Assembly (NCBI GenBank): GCA_902802265.1
Contig: CADCLN010000009.1
Coordinates: forward strand, 1-64,000
Origin: an uncultured Bacteroidales bacterium
Lineage (GTDB): Bacteria; Bacteroidota; Bacteroidia; Bacteroidales; Bacteroidaceae
DNA length: 64,000 nucleotides
Direction: 5' to 3'
The notes under the pieces are model-generated. The model did not search any database, was not told where the DNA came from, and saw only the letters and a list, made by a program, of their open reading frames with translations. Below, in pieces: positions 8,442 through 17,769 of this stretch. The number at the start of each line of letters is the position of its first letter. Position 1 is the first letter of the stretch. A program made the translations under genes and the position numbers.

Positions 8442-10961
8442 TTATTTCCCGCGTACTGTTGCCCCTGTAGCCTTGACGATGGCCTGTTCTATCTTGCTCA
8501 TGACGGCTTCGATGGCTTTGTCGTTCAGGGTCTTTTCTTCGCTTTGCAGAATGAAGTTGACGGCATAGGACTTCTTGCCTTCGGGCAGATTCTTGCCTTC
8601 ATAGACGTCGAAGAGGCTTACTTCCTTCAGCAGCTTGCGCTCTGTCTGATAAGCGGCTTGCTCTATCTGGGCAAACTCCACATTCGTGTCGAGCAGGAGT
8701 GCCAAGTCGCGACTGACGGCAGGGTGCTTCGGGATGTCGTAGAAACTTACGCCGGACTTCTTGACAAGCTTCATCAGGTTGGTCCAATTGAGGTCTGCAA
8801 AATAGACGGGCGCATCGATGTCGAGTTTGCTTGTCTGCTTCTTGCTGACGATGCCAAACACGGCCAGCTGTTTGCCGCCTCGCTGCGAGATGACTGTGGA
8901 GTTGGCAAAGATGTCGTTCTTCTCCTGCGAGAACACGAGTGCACCGAAGGGCACACCGAGTCGTGTCAGGATGTTCAGCACATGAGCCTTGATTTCATAC
9001 ACGCTGCTCTCTTCATCGCCGTGAATCCAGTTGCCACGCACACGCATTCCGGTCTGGAACAAGCCCAGATGGTAGTCTTCGCTGTAGGCAGCCAAAATCT
9101 TTTTCGACGACTCTGCACTGGCGGTGAGCGGCTGACCTGCTTCATCCACTTTGGGCTGGTTGCGTTCTGGAGAGAAATAGTAGCAATTGCCAAATTCAAA
9201 GAACTTCAGGTCGGGCATACGACGGTTGATGTTGTGCGACAGACATTCCAGTCCGCCGAACAACAAGGTCTGGCGCATCACGCCGAGGTCTTGACTCAGC
9301 GGGTTAATGAGACGAACAAGGTTTTCGGGTTTATACTTCTCACAACCATCGTAGTATGACGTTTTGGTCAAGCTATTGTTCAAGATTTCATTGAAGCCTG
9401 CACCCACCAGCTGTTCAGCCACCAGGTTCTGCAGTTTGTTGCTGCGGTCCAGCTCACCCTTTGTGGTAAGGGACGACTTCAGCTGGAGTGGAATCTCCAC
9501 ATTGTTGTAGCCATAGATGCGCAGAATTTCTTCCACCACGTCGCAGGGTTTCTTCACATCCACACGGAAAGCGGGCGCTTCCAGTCGCATCATTTCTGCA
9601 TTGCTTTCGAGCACCTTGAAGCCGAGGTCGATGAGGATGCTCTGCTGAGTTTCCACAGGCAAAGCCTTGCCAACGAGGTCAGCCACATATTTGTAGTCAA
9701 CGGTGATTTGCGGATTCTGTGGCAATGTGTCGTTCTTCACATCAACAATGTCCATGGCGATTTCGCCACCTGCCAGTTCTTTGGCCATGAGCGCAGCCGT
9801 CTTCAGGGCATAAATCTGTCCGTCGGGGTCAATGCCACGTTCAAAACGGAAGCTGGCATCGGTCTGCAGACCATGGCGGCGAGCCGATTTGCGAATCCAG
9901 GTGGGATGGAAATAGGCCGATTCAAAGAGCACATTGCGTGTGGATTCATACGTACCGCTACCCTTGCCGCCAAACACACCGGCAATGCACATGGGTTCTT
10001 CGGCGTTGCAGATTGCCAGGTCGCGGTCGCTCAGTTTGTGTTCTTCGCCGTCCAGTGTGATGAACGGAGTTCCTTCGGGCAGGGTCTTGACCACAACCTT
10101 CTGTCCCTTCACCATGTCTGCATCAAAGCAGTGGAGCGGCTGGCCAAACGCCATCATCACGTAGTTTGTGATGTCCACGATATTGTTGATGGGGCGTAAG
10201 CCGATAGTTGTAAGCGCATCCTTCAACCACTTGGGCGACTCTTTCACTTCACAGCCACGGACGCTGACGGCACAGTAACGGGGGCAAGCCTCCTGTGCTT
10301 CTACCTCCACGCTGAAGGGCAGAGCCTGGCTCTCCACCTTGAAATCATCCACCGAGGGACGATGCAGGGCGGTCTGATAGCCGTTCTGCTTCAGGTAAGC
10401 ATAGAAGTCGCGCGCCACGCCCCAATGTGAGCAAGCGTCGGAGTGGTTCGGAGTGATGTCCACTTCAATGACATAGTCGCTCTCCACGCCGTAGTACTGG
10501 GCGGCAGGTGTACCTACCACAGCGTCGGCGGGCAGGACGATGATGCCGTCGTGGCTGGTTCCGATGCCGATTTCATCTTCAGCACAAATCATGCCGTTGC
10601 TTTCTACGCCACGGAGCTTGGACTTCTTGATGACAAACTCCTTGTCACCGTCATAGAGTTTGCAGCCCAGTTGAGCCACAATCACTTTCTGGCCGGCTGC
10701 CACATTGGGTGCACCGCAGACAATCTGCTGCACCAGTCCGTTGCCTTCGTCCACCGTCGTCACGTGCATGTGGTCACTGTCGGGATGGGGTTCGCACGTG
10801 AGCACCTGGCCCACAACCAAGCCTTCCAGTCCGCCACGGATGGACTGTACTTCTTCTACTGCTTCTACCTCAAGGCCGATGCTTGTCAATGCTGCCGCCA
10901 CCTGGTCGGCTGGCATGTCGAAGTCAACGTACTGCTTGAGCCATTTATACGAAATGTTCAT
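8442..10961 (-). CDS. pheT: Phenylalanyl-tRNA synthetase beta subunit
   Basis: This 839-residue subunit of the heterotetrameric PheRS charges tRNA-Phe in the cytoplasm. The N-terminus MNISYKWLKQYVDF is canonical. An OB-fold tRNA-binding (EMAP-like) domain lies at about residues 40-150, with VCGAPNV. It is followed by the B3/B4 editing region, the B5 domain and the catalytic-like domain (NNSLTKTSYYDG). The anticodon-binding FDX-ACB domain lies at the C-terminus (KHPAVSRDLALLL). The length is within the family range. pheS is not adjacent in this window. Confidence 0.97.
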   Translation of the reverse strand: MNISYKWLKQYVDFDMPADQVAAALTSIGLEVEAVEEVQSIRGGLEGLVVGQVLTCEPHPDSDHMHVTTVDEGNGLVQQIVCGAPNVAAGQKVIVAQLGCKLYDGDKEFVIKKSKLRGVESNGMICAEDEIGIGTSHDGIIVLPADAVVGTPAAQYYGVESDYVIEVDITPNHSDACSHWGVARDFYAYLKQNGYQTALHRPSVDDFKVESQALPFSVEVEAQEACPRYCAVSVRGCEVKESPKWLKDALTTIGLRPINNIVDITNYVMMAFGQPLHCFDADMVKGQKVVVKTLPEGTPFITLDGEEHKLSDRDLAICNAEEPMCIAGVFGGKGSGTYESTRNVLFESAYFHPTWIRKSARRHGLQTDASFRFERGIDPDGQIYALKTAALMAKELAGGEIAMDIVDVKNDTLPQNPQITVDYKYVADLVGKALPVETQQSILIDLGFKVLESNAEMMRLEAPAFRVDVKKPCDVVEEILRIYGYNNVEIPLQLKSSLTTKGELDRSNKLQNLVAEQLVGAGFNEILNNSLTKTSYYDGCEKYKPENLVRLINPLSQDLGVMRQTLLFGGLECLSHNINRRMPDLKFFEFGNCYYFSPERNQPKVDEAGQPLTASAESSKKILAAYSEDYHLGLFQTGMRVRGNWIHGDEESSVYEIKAHVLNILTRLGVPFGALVFSQEKNDIFANSTVISQRGGKQLAVFGIVSKKQTSKLDIDAPVYFADLNWTNLMKLVKKSGVSFYDIPKHPAVSRDLALLLDTNVEFAQIEQAAYQTERKLLKEVSLFDVYEGKNLPEGKKSYAVNFILQSEEKTLNDKAIEAVMSKIEQAIVKATGATVRGK

Positions 10962-11005
10962 GTATTATGTATGTTTTAATCTTTTGTTTAATTGTAAAAA
11001 CGGTG

Positions 11006-11013
11006 CAAAGTTA
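11006..11013 (-). promoter_or_regulatory. pheT promoter -7 box (TAACTTTG)
   Basis: The minus strand reads TAACTTTG, a match to TAnnTTTG, 45 bases upstream of the pheT start. No exact TTTG -33 element is seen at 19-20 bases. Confidence 0.55.
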
Positions 11014-11059
11014 GTGATTTTTCGGTAAAAAACTGAAAGCGAACACAGGATATTTTATA

Positions 11060-11089
11060 AATAAAGGACTATTTCGCATGAAATAGCCC
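11060..11089 (-). terminator. Terminator after kdsD
   Basis: A hairpin with 10-base arms (11066-11075 and 11080-11089, one mismatch) and a 4-base loop is followed on the minus strand by a T-rich stretch (TTTATTTATA). It lies 19 bases past the kdsD stop codon and separates kdsD from pheT. Confidence 0.7.
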
Positions 11090-11107
11090 TCAAAACGTAA
11101 CGGATTC

Positions 11108-12058
11108 TCAGTTCATGATAGCAAAGTAATCGACAATGCCCACCAGTTTCTTGTTTCCGTCAACCACCAGCAAGGAGTGAATCTTGTAGCGGTTGAACAT
11201 CTCCTGAATCTTGGTCAACTTCGCCTCGGGGTTAATGGTCTTCGGCGTGTGGGTCATGGCTTCCGCCACGGTGAGATTGATGAAGTTGGTCTGTGCTCCC
11301 TGTACGGCACGGCGGATGTCCCCGTCGGTGATGATGCCCACAATGCGGTCGCCCGTCATCACCACACCCAGGCCGAGTTTGCCGCTCGATATGGTCATGA
11401 TGGCTTCGGAGAGTTTCAGGTCGGGGGCAATGATGGGGAAGTTTTCGGTGTACATCACGTCCTTGACCCGAACCAGCAATTTGCGTCCCAATGTGCCTCC
11501 TGGGTGGAACATGGCAAAGTCGTTTGCCTTGAAGCAACGCATCTCCATCAAGGCAATGGCCAATGCGTCGCCCATGGCAATGGCTGCCGTGGTGCTGCTG
11601 GTGGGAGCCAGGTTCAGCGGGCAGGCTTCACGTTCAACTGTTACACTAATATGATAGTCGGAATGTTTGGCTATCAGCGAATTGGCATCGCCCGTCATAG
11701 AGACGATAGGGATGTGTCGCTCTTCCACGGCAGCAATGATGCGAAGCAGTTCGTCGGTGTCTCCCGAGTTGGAAAGGAAGAGCAGAATGTCGTCGGAAGT
11801 AATCATGCCCAGGTCGCCATGCAGGGCGTCGAGGGGATTGATGAAGATGGCCGGTGTGCCTGTGGATGCTAAGGTTGCTGCCATCTTTGCACCGACGTGG
11901 CCCGACTTGCCTACTCCGGTGATTACGACGTGTCCGCGATTCTTGAAAATAAGGTCAACCACCTGGTCGAACTGTTCGTCCAGCTGGGGTATCAATGCGA
12001 GCAGCGCATCGGACTCGTCGCGCAGACACCGCTCGGCATATTCTCTCGGTTTCATCAT
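11108..12058 (-). CDS. kdsD: D-arabinose 5-phosphate isomerase (KpsF/GutQ)
   Basis: This 316-residue enzyme interconverts ribulose 5-phosphate and arabinose 5-phosphate, the first step of KDO synthesis for LPS. An N-terminal SIS domain (about 35-175) shows GVGKSGHVGAKMAATL, HGDLG and SNSGDTDEL. Two CBS repeats (about 205-316) follow, including GIITDGDIRR. It lies 54 bases downstream of kdsA, which supports the KDO assignment. The start MMKPREYA is chosen; the second Met is equally possible. Confidence 0.93.
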   Translation of the reverse strand: MMKPREYAERCLRDESDALLALIPQLDEQFDQVVDLIFKNRGHVVITGVGKSGHVGAKMAATLASTGTPAIFINPLDALHGDLGMITSDDILLFLSNSGDTDELLRIIAAVEERHIPIVSMTGDANSLIAKHSDYHISVTVEREACPLNLAPTSSTTAAIAMGDALAIALMEMRCFKANDFAMFHPGGTLGRKLLVRVKDVMYTENFPIIAPDLKLSEAIMTISSGKLGLGVVMTGDRIVGIITDGDIRRAVQGAQTNFINLTVAEAMTHTPKTINPEAKLTKIQEMFNRYKIHSLLVVDGNKKLVGIVDYFAIMN

Positions 12059-12112
12059 AGTTTTATTTCATTTCTATTCGTTATGACGCCGTGACGTCAT
12101 AACGCTTATTGA

Positions 12113-12868
12113 CTAACTTAAAAGTGAAGCCACGACGCCGGAAAGTTCGTCTAATGGCAACATATTGGGCCCGTCGCTCAGCGCATGGTCTGGGTCGGGA
12201 TGCACCTCGAAGAAGTATCCGTCGGCACCAAAAGCGCGGGCTGCCAATGCCATGGCAGGCACAAACTCGCGGTTGCCTCCGGTCGTGCCGTCGGCAGCAC
12301 CTGGTCGCTGCACACTATGGGTGCAGTCCATGATGACGGTGTCTGTAAAGTGATGCATATCAGCAATGTTGCGGAAGTCAACGGCCAAGTTGTTGTAGCC
12401 GTACATGTTACCACGCTCGGTGAGCCACACTTTGTCGTTGCCGCTCTCGCGCACTTTCTGCACAGGGTATTGCATGTCCATTCCGCTGAGGAACTGGGCT
12501 TTCTTGATGTTCACCGTGCGACCTGTCCGCGCGGCGGCTACGAGCAAATCGGTCTGGCGACACAAGAAGGCCGGAATCTGAAGCACATCGGCCACCTCGC
12601 CGGCGATGTTTGCCTGGTGGCTCTCATGGATGTCGGTCAGGATGCGCAGGCGATATTTCTCCTTGATGTCGGCCAACATCTGGATGCCTTTCTCCAAGCC
12701 TGGGCCACGATAGGAGTGAATGGAGGTGCGGTTAGCTTTGTCAAACGACGACTTAAAAATAAAATCTATCCCGTACTGTTCGCGCAGCTGCACCAGATGG
12801 GCTGCCACGGTCTCAAGCACATCCATGCTTTCGATGACACACGGGCCTGCAATGAATATCGGTTTCAT
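12113..12868 (-). CDS. kdsA: KDO-8-phosphate synthase
   Basis: The enzyme condenses phosphoenolpyruvate with arabinose 5-phosphate to form KDO-8-phosphate. The N-terminal motif AGPCVIES has cysteine where the E. coli enzyme has asparagine, which marks the metal-dependent class. Other visible elements are KSSFDKANRTS, GPGLEKGI, DIHE, FLCRQTDLL and the C-terminal EVHPDPD. At 251 residues it is shorter than the roughly 280 of proteobacterial enzymes because its N-terminus starts directly at the first strand. It precedes kdsD. Confidence 0.95.
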   Translation of the reverse strand: MKPIFIAGPCVIESMDVLETVAAHLVQLREQYGIDFIFKSSFDKANRTSIHSYRGPGLEKGIQMLADIKEKYRLRILTDIHESHQANIAGEVADVLQIPAFLCRQTDLLVAAARTGRTVNIKKAQFLSGMDMQYPVQKVRESGNDKVWLTERGNMYGYNNLAVDFRNIADMHHFTDTVIMDCTHSVQRPGAADGTTGGNREFVPAMALAARAFGADGYFFEVHPDPDHALSDGPNMLPLDELSGVVASLLS

Positions 12869-12932
12869 GTTGAATGTCTGAAGGTTTTGTCTGATTTGGC
12901 TTTAAGGTAAGTATTCTTTTTATTGCAACAAA

Positions 12933-13064
12933 TTGTTGTTCTGTTACCAGTTCATCGGTAATGAATTACCATCGTTATGGTAAAGTTTTACCATAGTTAT
13001 GGTAATGTTTTACCAATGCAGTGGTAAAGTTTTACCATTGAAGTGGTAAAAAAGTGGTAAAATT
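12933..13064. repeat. 22-bp palindromic tandem repeats, locus 1
   Basis: Six 22-bp units run in strict phase from 12933; the four from 12955 to 13042 are the clearest and the outer two are degenerate. Each core is an inverted repeat such as GGTAAAGTTTTACC. Neighbouring units change in both arms together (GGTAAT paired with ATTACC), so symmetry is kept. The array starts 9 bases after the ssb stop codon and ends about 65 bases upstream of kdsA. Related arrays lie at 30236 and 47849. Confidence 0.85.
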
Positions 13065-13073
13065 GTTTCGGGG

Positions 13074-13499
13074 TCAGAAGGGGTATTCTCCATCCTGCGG
13101 CGGAGCGGCCGGAGCTGCCGTGGGCGTGATGGGCTGCGGCTCGGCTGCTGCGGTGGGCGAGGTTTCGTGCTTGGATGGGCTGAGAAATTCAAAGTTCTCC
13201 ACCATGATTTCCACCGATGTGCGATCAATGCCTTGCTTGTCCGTCCAGCGGCGATACTGCAGTTTGCCTTCCACGTAGAGCTTGTCGCCTTTGTGCACGT
13301 AGCGTTCCACGGCTTCGGCTTGCTTGCGCCAGAAGATGACGGTGTGCCATTCGGTCTTGTCGGGCACCTGTGTGCCGTTCTGCAAAGTGTAGCCTTTCTC
13401 GGTGGTGGCGAGCCTCAGCTGGGCTACGCAAAGGTTCTGGTCAATGTAGCGCACTTGAGGCTCTTGCCCCACATTGCCTATGAGCATGACTTTATTCAT
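13074..13499 (-). CDS. ssb: Single-stranded DNA-binding protein
   Basis: This 141-residue protein has an OB-fold over residues 1-110 beginning [14 protein letters not shown], with the typical [14 protein letters not shown] and [14 protein letters not shown] strands. A proline/alanine-rich linker leads to the tip DGEYPF, which resembles the acidic PF-ended peptide that recruits partner proteins. Its start codon overlaps the aroC stop by 4 bases, suggesting translational coupling. Confidence 0.95.
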   Translation of the reverse strand: MNKVMLIGNVGQEPQVRYIDQNLCVAQLRLATTEKGYTLQNGTQVPDKTEWHTVIFWRKQAEAVERYVHKGDKLYVEGKLQYRRWTDKQGIDRTSVEIMVENFEFLSPSKHETSPTAAAEPQPITPTAAPAAPPQDGEYPF

Positions 13500-14572
13500 A
13501 AGTGTACAGTTTTATTGAGTAAATACGCATCGAGCATGGTCATGGCTGCCATCGCTTCAACGATGGGCACCGCTCGGGGCAGGACACAGGGGTCGTGGCG
13601 GCCGCGCACCTGCAAGGTGGTTTCGCTGCCGAACCTATCGACGGTGGGCTGTGGACGCAACTGGGTGGCAACGGGTTTGAAGAGGACGCGGAAATAGATA
13701 TCCTGTCCGTTGGAGATTCCTCCCTGTATGCCGCCGCTATGATTGGTCAGGGTGCTGATGGTTCCCTGATTGCTGCAGAAGAGGTCGTTCTGCTCAGACC
13801 CACGCTGCCCCACTCCACGGAATCCTTCGCCGTACTCAAATCCTTTCACAGCATTGATGCTGAGCATGGAAGCCCCCAGCATGGCATGGAGTTTGCTGAA
13901 TGCCGGTTCGCCCAAACCTGCGGGACAGCCCTGGATGACGCCGGTGATGATGCCGCCGATGGTGTCGCCCTGCTCTTTCACTTCGAGGATGAGCTGCTCC
14001 ATCTGCTGTGCCACTTGTGCATCGGGACAGCGCACGGCGTTTTGCTCTATGAGGCTGAGGTCGTAGTGCTTGTAGTCCTGGTCCAGGGCAATGTTGCCCA
14101 CCTGCGAAGTGTATGCTGTCACGCGGATGCCCAACTGCTGCAAAGCCATCTTGGCAAAGGCTCCACCCACACAGCGCGAAATGGTCTCGCGGGCTGAAGA
14201 ACGTCCGCCGCCTCGGTGGTCGCGCAGTCCGTACTTCTGGGTATAGGTGTAGTCGGCATGGCTGGGACGGAAAACGTCGCGCAGGTTGTCGTAGTCAGCC
14301 GAATGTTGATTGGTGTTGCGAACCAGGAAACCAATGGGACAGCCCGTGGTCTTGCCTTCGAATACGCCCGAAAGCAGTTCCACACGGTCTCCCTCCTGCC
14401 TTCCTGTGGTGAGACGGCTTTGGCCTGGGCGACGGCGGTCCAGTTCGTGTTGCAGGAAATCAAGGTCAACGGTGATGTCGGCAGGCATTCCGTCGATGAC
14501 TCCGCCAATGCCTTCGCCGTGGCTTTCCCCAAAGGTGGTCAGCGTGAAAAGGTGTCCGAAAGTGTTGCGCAT
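13496..14572 (-). CDS. aroC: Chorismate synthase
   Basis: The enzyme converts 5-enolpyruvylshikimate 3-phosphate to chorismate using reduced FMN. The start at 14572 ([19 protein letters not shown]) matches the family N-terminus; the frame extends upstream but that part is antisense to slyD. It gives 358 residues, the normal length. The signature regions GESHG, RRRPGQS and [12 protein letters not shown] are present. The stop overlaps the ssb start by 4 bases and slyD ends 34 bases upstream. Confidence 0.96.
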   Translation of the reverse strand: MRNTFGHLFTLTTFGESHGEGIGGVIDGMPADITVDLDFLQHELDRRRPGQSRLTTGRQEGDRVELLSGVFEGKTTGCPIGFLVRNTNQHSADYDNLRDVFRPSHADYTYTQKYGLRDHRGGGRSSARETISRCVGGAFAKMALQQLGIRVTAYTSQVGNIALDQDYKHYDLSLIEQNAVRCPDAQVAQQMEQLILEVKEQGDTIGGIITGVIQGCPAGLGEPAFSKLHAMLGASMLSINAVKGFEYGEGFRGVGQRGSEQNDLFCSNQGTISTLTNHSGGIQGGISNGQDIYFRVLFKPVATQLRPQPTVDRFGSETTLQVRGRHDPCVLPRAVPIVEAMAAMTMLDAYLLNKTVHL

Positions 14573-14606
14573 AAATGGTTGTCTGTGAATGGTAAACGAA
14601 TCATTT

Positions 14607-15164
14607 TTACCTGCATCCGCCGCAACCACCGTTACAGCCGCCGCAACCGCCTTCACAGTCGCAATCGTTGTCGAAATAGTGCATTTGCTGGGTGATTTCG
14701 GCATTGGTGGCAGGACGATTCTCTACAACCTGACCGGTGAAGTGCAGGTCTTGTCCGGCACGCGGATGGTTCAGGTCGATGGTCACGGCTTGGGGCTTCA
14801 CCTCGATGATAGTGGCGTTGAAGAAGTTGCCCTCCTCTCCGCGCATGGGGATGATGTTTCCTTCGTAGATGTGCTCATCATCAAACTTGCCGTTGATTTC
14901 AAACATTTTTTTATCGACATCGAACATCAGCTCTTCCTGAAATTCTCCGTAAGCGTCTTTGCATGGGATGGTGAAGTCGAATTTCTCGCCGGCTTTCAGC
15001 TGACCGACCATTTCCTCGAAAGCAGGAATGGTCATGCCTAAGTTGGTAATGAATTCAAAGGGATGGGCTGCTGAACATTGTTCCGCGAGTGATTCTGCTT
15101 CGTCTTCCTCGTCCTTCACATAAAGTTTGTAGGACAGGGCTACATAGTTGTTCTCTACTGCCAT
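14607..15164 (-). CDS. slyD: SlyD-like FKBP peptidyl-prolyl isomerase
   Basis: This 185-residue cytoplasmic FKBP-type isomerase/chaperone has a split FKBP domain (Y-x-L...[10 protein letters not shown] and later [19 protein letters not shown]) with an inserted IF chaperone flap at about 75-125. The C-terminus is rich in Cys and Gly ([10 protein letters not shown] and repeats), a metal-binding tail like the nickel-binding tail of E. coli SlyD. A full promoter at 15217-15247 drives it. Confidence 0.93.
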   Translation of the reverse strand: MAVENNYVALSYKLYVKDEEDEAESLAEQCSAAHPFEFITNLGMTIPAFEEMVGQLKAGEKFDFTIPCKDAYGEFQEELMFDVDKKMFEINGKFDDEHIYEGNIIPMRGEEGNFFNATIIEVKPQAVTIDLNHPRAGQDLHFTGQVVENRPATNAEITQQMHYFDNDCDCEGGCGGCNGGCGGCR

Positions 15165-15216
15165 AATGGTAATTTATGAATTGTGATTTATACATTGAAA
15201 GCTATCAAAGAGGTTG

Positions 15217-15247
15217 CAAAGTTAATTATTTCGGCAATGACATCAAA
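15217..15247 (-). promoter_or_regulatory. slyD promoter (TTTG-N19-TAACTTTG)
   Basis: On the minus strand the -33 TTTG (15247-15244) and the -7 TAACTTTG (15224-15217) are separated by exactly 19 bases, the Bacteroidota consensus. The -33 box lies 2 bases from the -7 box of the divergent promoter at 15249-15256. Confidence 0.75.
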
Positions 15248-15248
15248 A

Positions 15249-15256
15249 TAAATTTG
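15249..15256 (+). promoter_or_regulatory. Promoter -7 box (TAAATTTG)
   Basis: This TAAATTTG lies 55 bases upstream of the start codon at 15311 and matches TAnnTTTG. It abuts the -33 box of the divergent slyD promoter, so the two promoters share DNA. Confidence 0.5.
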
Positions 15257-15310
15257 CACTTAATCAGAAATTCTATTAACTTCGCAGCCAAATTCAAACA
15301 TTTTTACCCT

Positions 15311-16054
15311 ATGAACAAAAAGTTTTTGGCAATAAGCCTCCTACTTTTGACGCTGTTTGCCGGTTGCAACAATCGTCAAAAGCCAGCACAGCAGACCCCT
15401 CAAGCGGACAAACAGCAAAACAGCACAACCGCACGACCACAAAGGCGCATCATCGCAAGACATGTGCCCATCGCGGCTGATTTCCAAAACATCATCTCCA
15501 TCGGGGGCGTAAACATTGTCTATACACAAGGCACTGAATGTAGCATCGAACTGGAGGGCGACTCTGTTCTGCTCAATCACGTGAGCGTTGACATCGAGAG
15601 TAGCGTGCTCACGCTGCAAGTGAAGTCGGACAGCAATAAGGACATCAACCGCTACGAAAGCAATTTCGGCATTACCGCCTACATCACGACTCCTGGCCTG
15701 CAATGTGTATCGCTCTGCGAAAGCGGCAATTTCACCTGCAAAGGTACATGGAAAAGCCCGAAAATTCACATCGGCTGCATGAGCACAGGGTTTTTCGACG
15801 TGAACGAGATAGAATGCGAAACCTTCAAGTTTGAAAGCACGGGCTACGACAAATCGCAGTTCAAGTCCATCAAGACACAGGATGCCGCCATCTATGGCTA
15901 CCGTCAATGCAACGGCACATTCCACGTGGAGACCGACCACTTGGAAATCATTTGTAACGGCGAGAGTTGTATGACCCTCACCGGACAGGCTCGCACGAAA
16001 GTGATAGAAAACCGCGACAAGGCGATACTGAAGGACGAAACCAGGAAGATTTAA
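15311..16054 (+). CDS. GIN-domain (DUF2807) lipoprotein
   Basis: I start this protein at MNKKFLAISL (15311), giving 247 residues. It has a lipoprotein signal with the lipobox LFAGC, then a Gln/Thr-rich linker. From about residue 55 there is a right-handed beta-helix-like region typical of the putative auto-transporter adhesin head GIN domain (FQNIISIGGVNIVYTQG, VKSDSN, CESGNFTCKG). The family is common on Bacteroidota envelopes and has no firm function. It converges with the outer-membrane protein gene at 16148. Confidence 0.75.
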   Translation: MNKKFLAISLLLLTLFAGCNNRQKPAQQTPQADKQQNSTTARPQRRIIARHVPIAADFQNIISIGGVNIVYTQGTECSIELEGDSVLLNHVSVDIESSVLTLQVKSDSNKDINRYESNFGITAYITTPGLQCVSLCESGNFTCKGTWKSPKIHIGCMSTGFFDVNEIECETFKFESTGYDKSQFKSIKTQDAAIYGYRQCNGTFHVETDHLEIICNGESCMTLTGQARTKVIENRDKAILKDETRKI

Positions 16055-16071
16055 TCAATGCTTTCGTTTCA

Positions 16072-16116
16072 TACAAAAAACATGTGTGTACCGCGCAATC
16101 ACTGCGAAGTACACAC
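16072..16116 (-). terminator. Terminator after outer-membrane protein gene
   Basis: Eight-base perfect arms (16084-16091 and 16109-16116) are followed on the minus strand by ATGTTTTTTG. It lies about 30 bases past the stop of the 16148-17704 gene. Confidence 0.7.
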
Positions 16117-16147
16117 TCCTAAACAAACTATGAAAAATTTATCTCAA

Positions 16148-17704
16148 TCAAAATTTAAATCCTAATGTTGCCACAACCTGACTGCGGTTGTTGGTAATCC
16201 TGGTTGGAGCAGGTGCTCCGCATGAGCCCGTTGAACTGTAGGCATTATAGTTGCCTCCGTAGTCGTAGGCATAGAAGTCACCGTTCTGCATCTGGTACTG
16301 ATAAGCGAGGTCAATGTAGCCTCCCTTGTAGCGATAGCCAACACCAAAGGTGATGCGATGGATGTCCTTCCAGTTGGTAAAGTCCGTTTCGGTGTATGAA
16401 CTGTTGTAGTCCAAGTGGTTGTAAGCATCGTTCTTGAACGGAGCTGAAACGAAATTGTAACCGAGACGCACAGCGAAAGCATCGTCAGGCTTTGCCTCCA
16501 AACCAACCTTCACAGTATGCTGCCCCTTCAGATTTGCCTTTATATTCTCGTTTATGGGAACAAAATCGCTGGCATAGCTGTCGCCCCGATTGTAGTAATA
16601 CTTGCAAGAAGGCAGGTCGCTGTACTCATATTCGGCTCCGATAGCAAGGAAATTGCCTACGGTGTGGCCTAAGCTGACGCCAAACTTCCAGGGAGTGCGG
16701 AAATTGCATTCAAACGTTTCCGTCGTATAATCACCTACGACCGTATTTCCATAGATGGAATTTGCGTTCACGTTGAGGTTGTTGTAGTCGCGCACTTTGT
16801 ACCAGATGGGTGTGTGTGCAGTCAAGCCAAAACGGAAAGGAGAATCCTCAATGGGACGGAAGATGAATCCGAGCTTCACATCCACACCGTCAGCCGAGTA
16901 ATGATAGCGATTGCGCAGAATGTAGTCGGCATATTCAGTTTTTTCGGAATAAGCGGCTTCGCGGTCGTAGCCCATCGTATAAATGCCGACACTAATTCCA
17001 GCAAATACGCGGTCTATAATATTGGCAGAGAGATTGAAGTCAATCTGCGAATTGCTGCCGTAGGAAGCACGACGATAATTTGATGCCGTTGCGGGAAGAC
17101 CGATGAACTGGAATTTTTTATCTACACCATCCTGCCAAGCGAGATAATTATCATCGAAGATACCATCGTAAACCAACTCACCCGTATCGCTTTTGCGTTT
17201 CGGAGCTGTGTGGTCGGCCAAGATGCCAAAGGCATTGTTATCGTAATAAGCATCCGTCGCCATTTCAGCCAGTTGGAATGTCTGCGAACCACCAGCCAAG
17301 TCTAATCCTCCTGCGAAATTAGTCAGATGGTTGCGTTTCTTCTGATAGTTTACACCAAAATTGATGTTGCGGAGGCTTCCGCCATCACCACCGAGGACAA
17401 AAAGCACACCAGCCTGGTCGACGGACATGCGTCCACGGTCGTGCCCCATGGCCCCTTCGTTGCCTGTAAATACACCACCAAAGGTGAAGGAAGCATCGCT
17501 GCGGCGATAAAGTCCTGTACCGGCAGGATTGTTGCTCATGGTGGAAAGGTCTGCGCCCAATGCACCCAATGCACCACCCATACCGATATAGCGTGCTGTT
17601 CCGTTCAGGTCACTCTCGGCAATTGTCTCTGCATGATATGCGCTCTGTGCGTTGGCAACAGAACTGAGCGCCAGCATGATTGCTGTATATAAGAAAGTTT
17701 TCAT
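16148..17704 (-). CDS. FadL/OmpP1-like outer-membrane protein
   Basis: This 518-residue protein has a cleavable signal (MKTFLYTAIMLALSSVANAQ). Its mature N-terminus has the TARYIGMGGALGALGADLSTMSNNPAG motif region seen in FadL/OmpP1-type barrels of Bacteroidota. The rest is a run of alternating amphipathic strands with many aromatic residues and ends in a phenylalanine (LGFKF), as usual for barrels. The family takes up hydrophobic compounds in other bacteria; the substrate here is unknown. Confidence 0.85.
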   Translation of the reverse strand: MKTFLYTAIMLALSSVANAQSAYHAETIAESDLNGTARYIGMGGALGALGADLSTMSNNPAGTGLYRRSDASFTFGGVFTGNEGAMGHDRGRMSVDQAGVLFVLGGDGGSLRNINFGVNYQKKRNHLTNFAGGLDLAGGSQTFQLAEMATDAYYDNNAFGILADHTAPKRKSDTGELVYDGIFDDNYLAWQDGVDKKFQFIGLPATASNYRRASYGSNSQIDFNLSANIIDRVFAGISVGIYTMGYDREAAYSEKTEYADYILRNRYHYSADGVDVKLGFIFRPIEDSPFRFGLTAHTPIWYKVRDYNNLNVNANSIYGNTVVGDYTTETFECNFRTPWKFGVSLGHTVGNFLAIGAEYEYSDLPSCKYYYNRGDSYASDFVPINENIKANLKGQHTVKVGLEAKPDDAFAVRLGYNFVSAPFKNDAYNHLDYNSSYTETDFTNWKDIHRITFGVGYRYKGGYIDLAYQYQMQNGDFYAYDYGGNYNAYSSTGSCGAPAPTRITNNRSQVVATLGFKF

Positions 17705-17769
17705 TGTATAGTCTCTAATTGTTAGTTGTCGTTATCACGCTTTACTATTATTTCGTTATACCGAATGTG

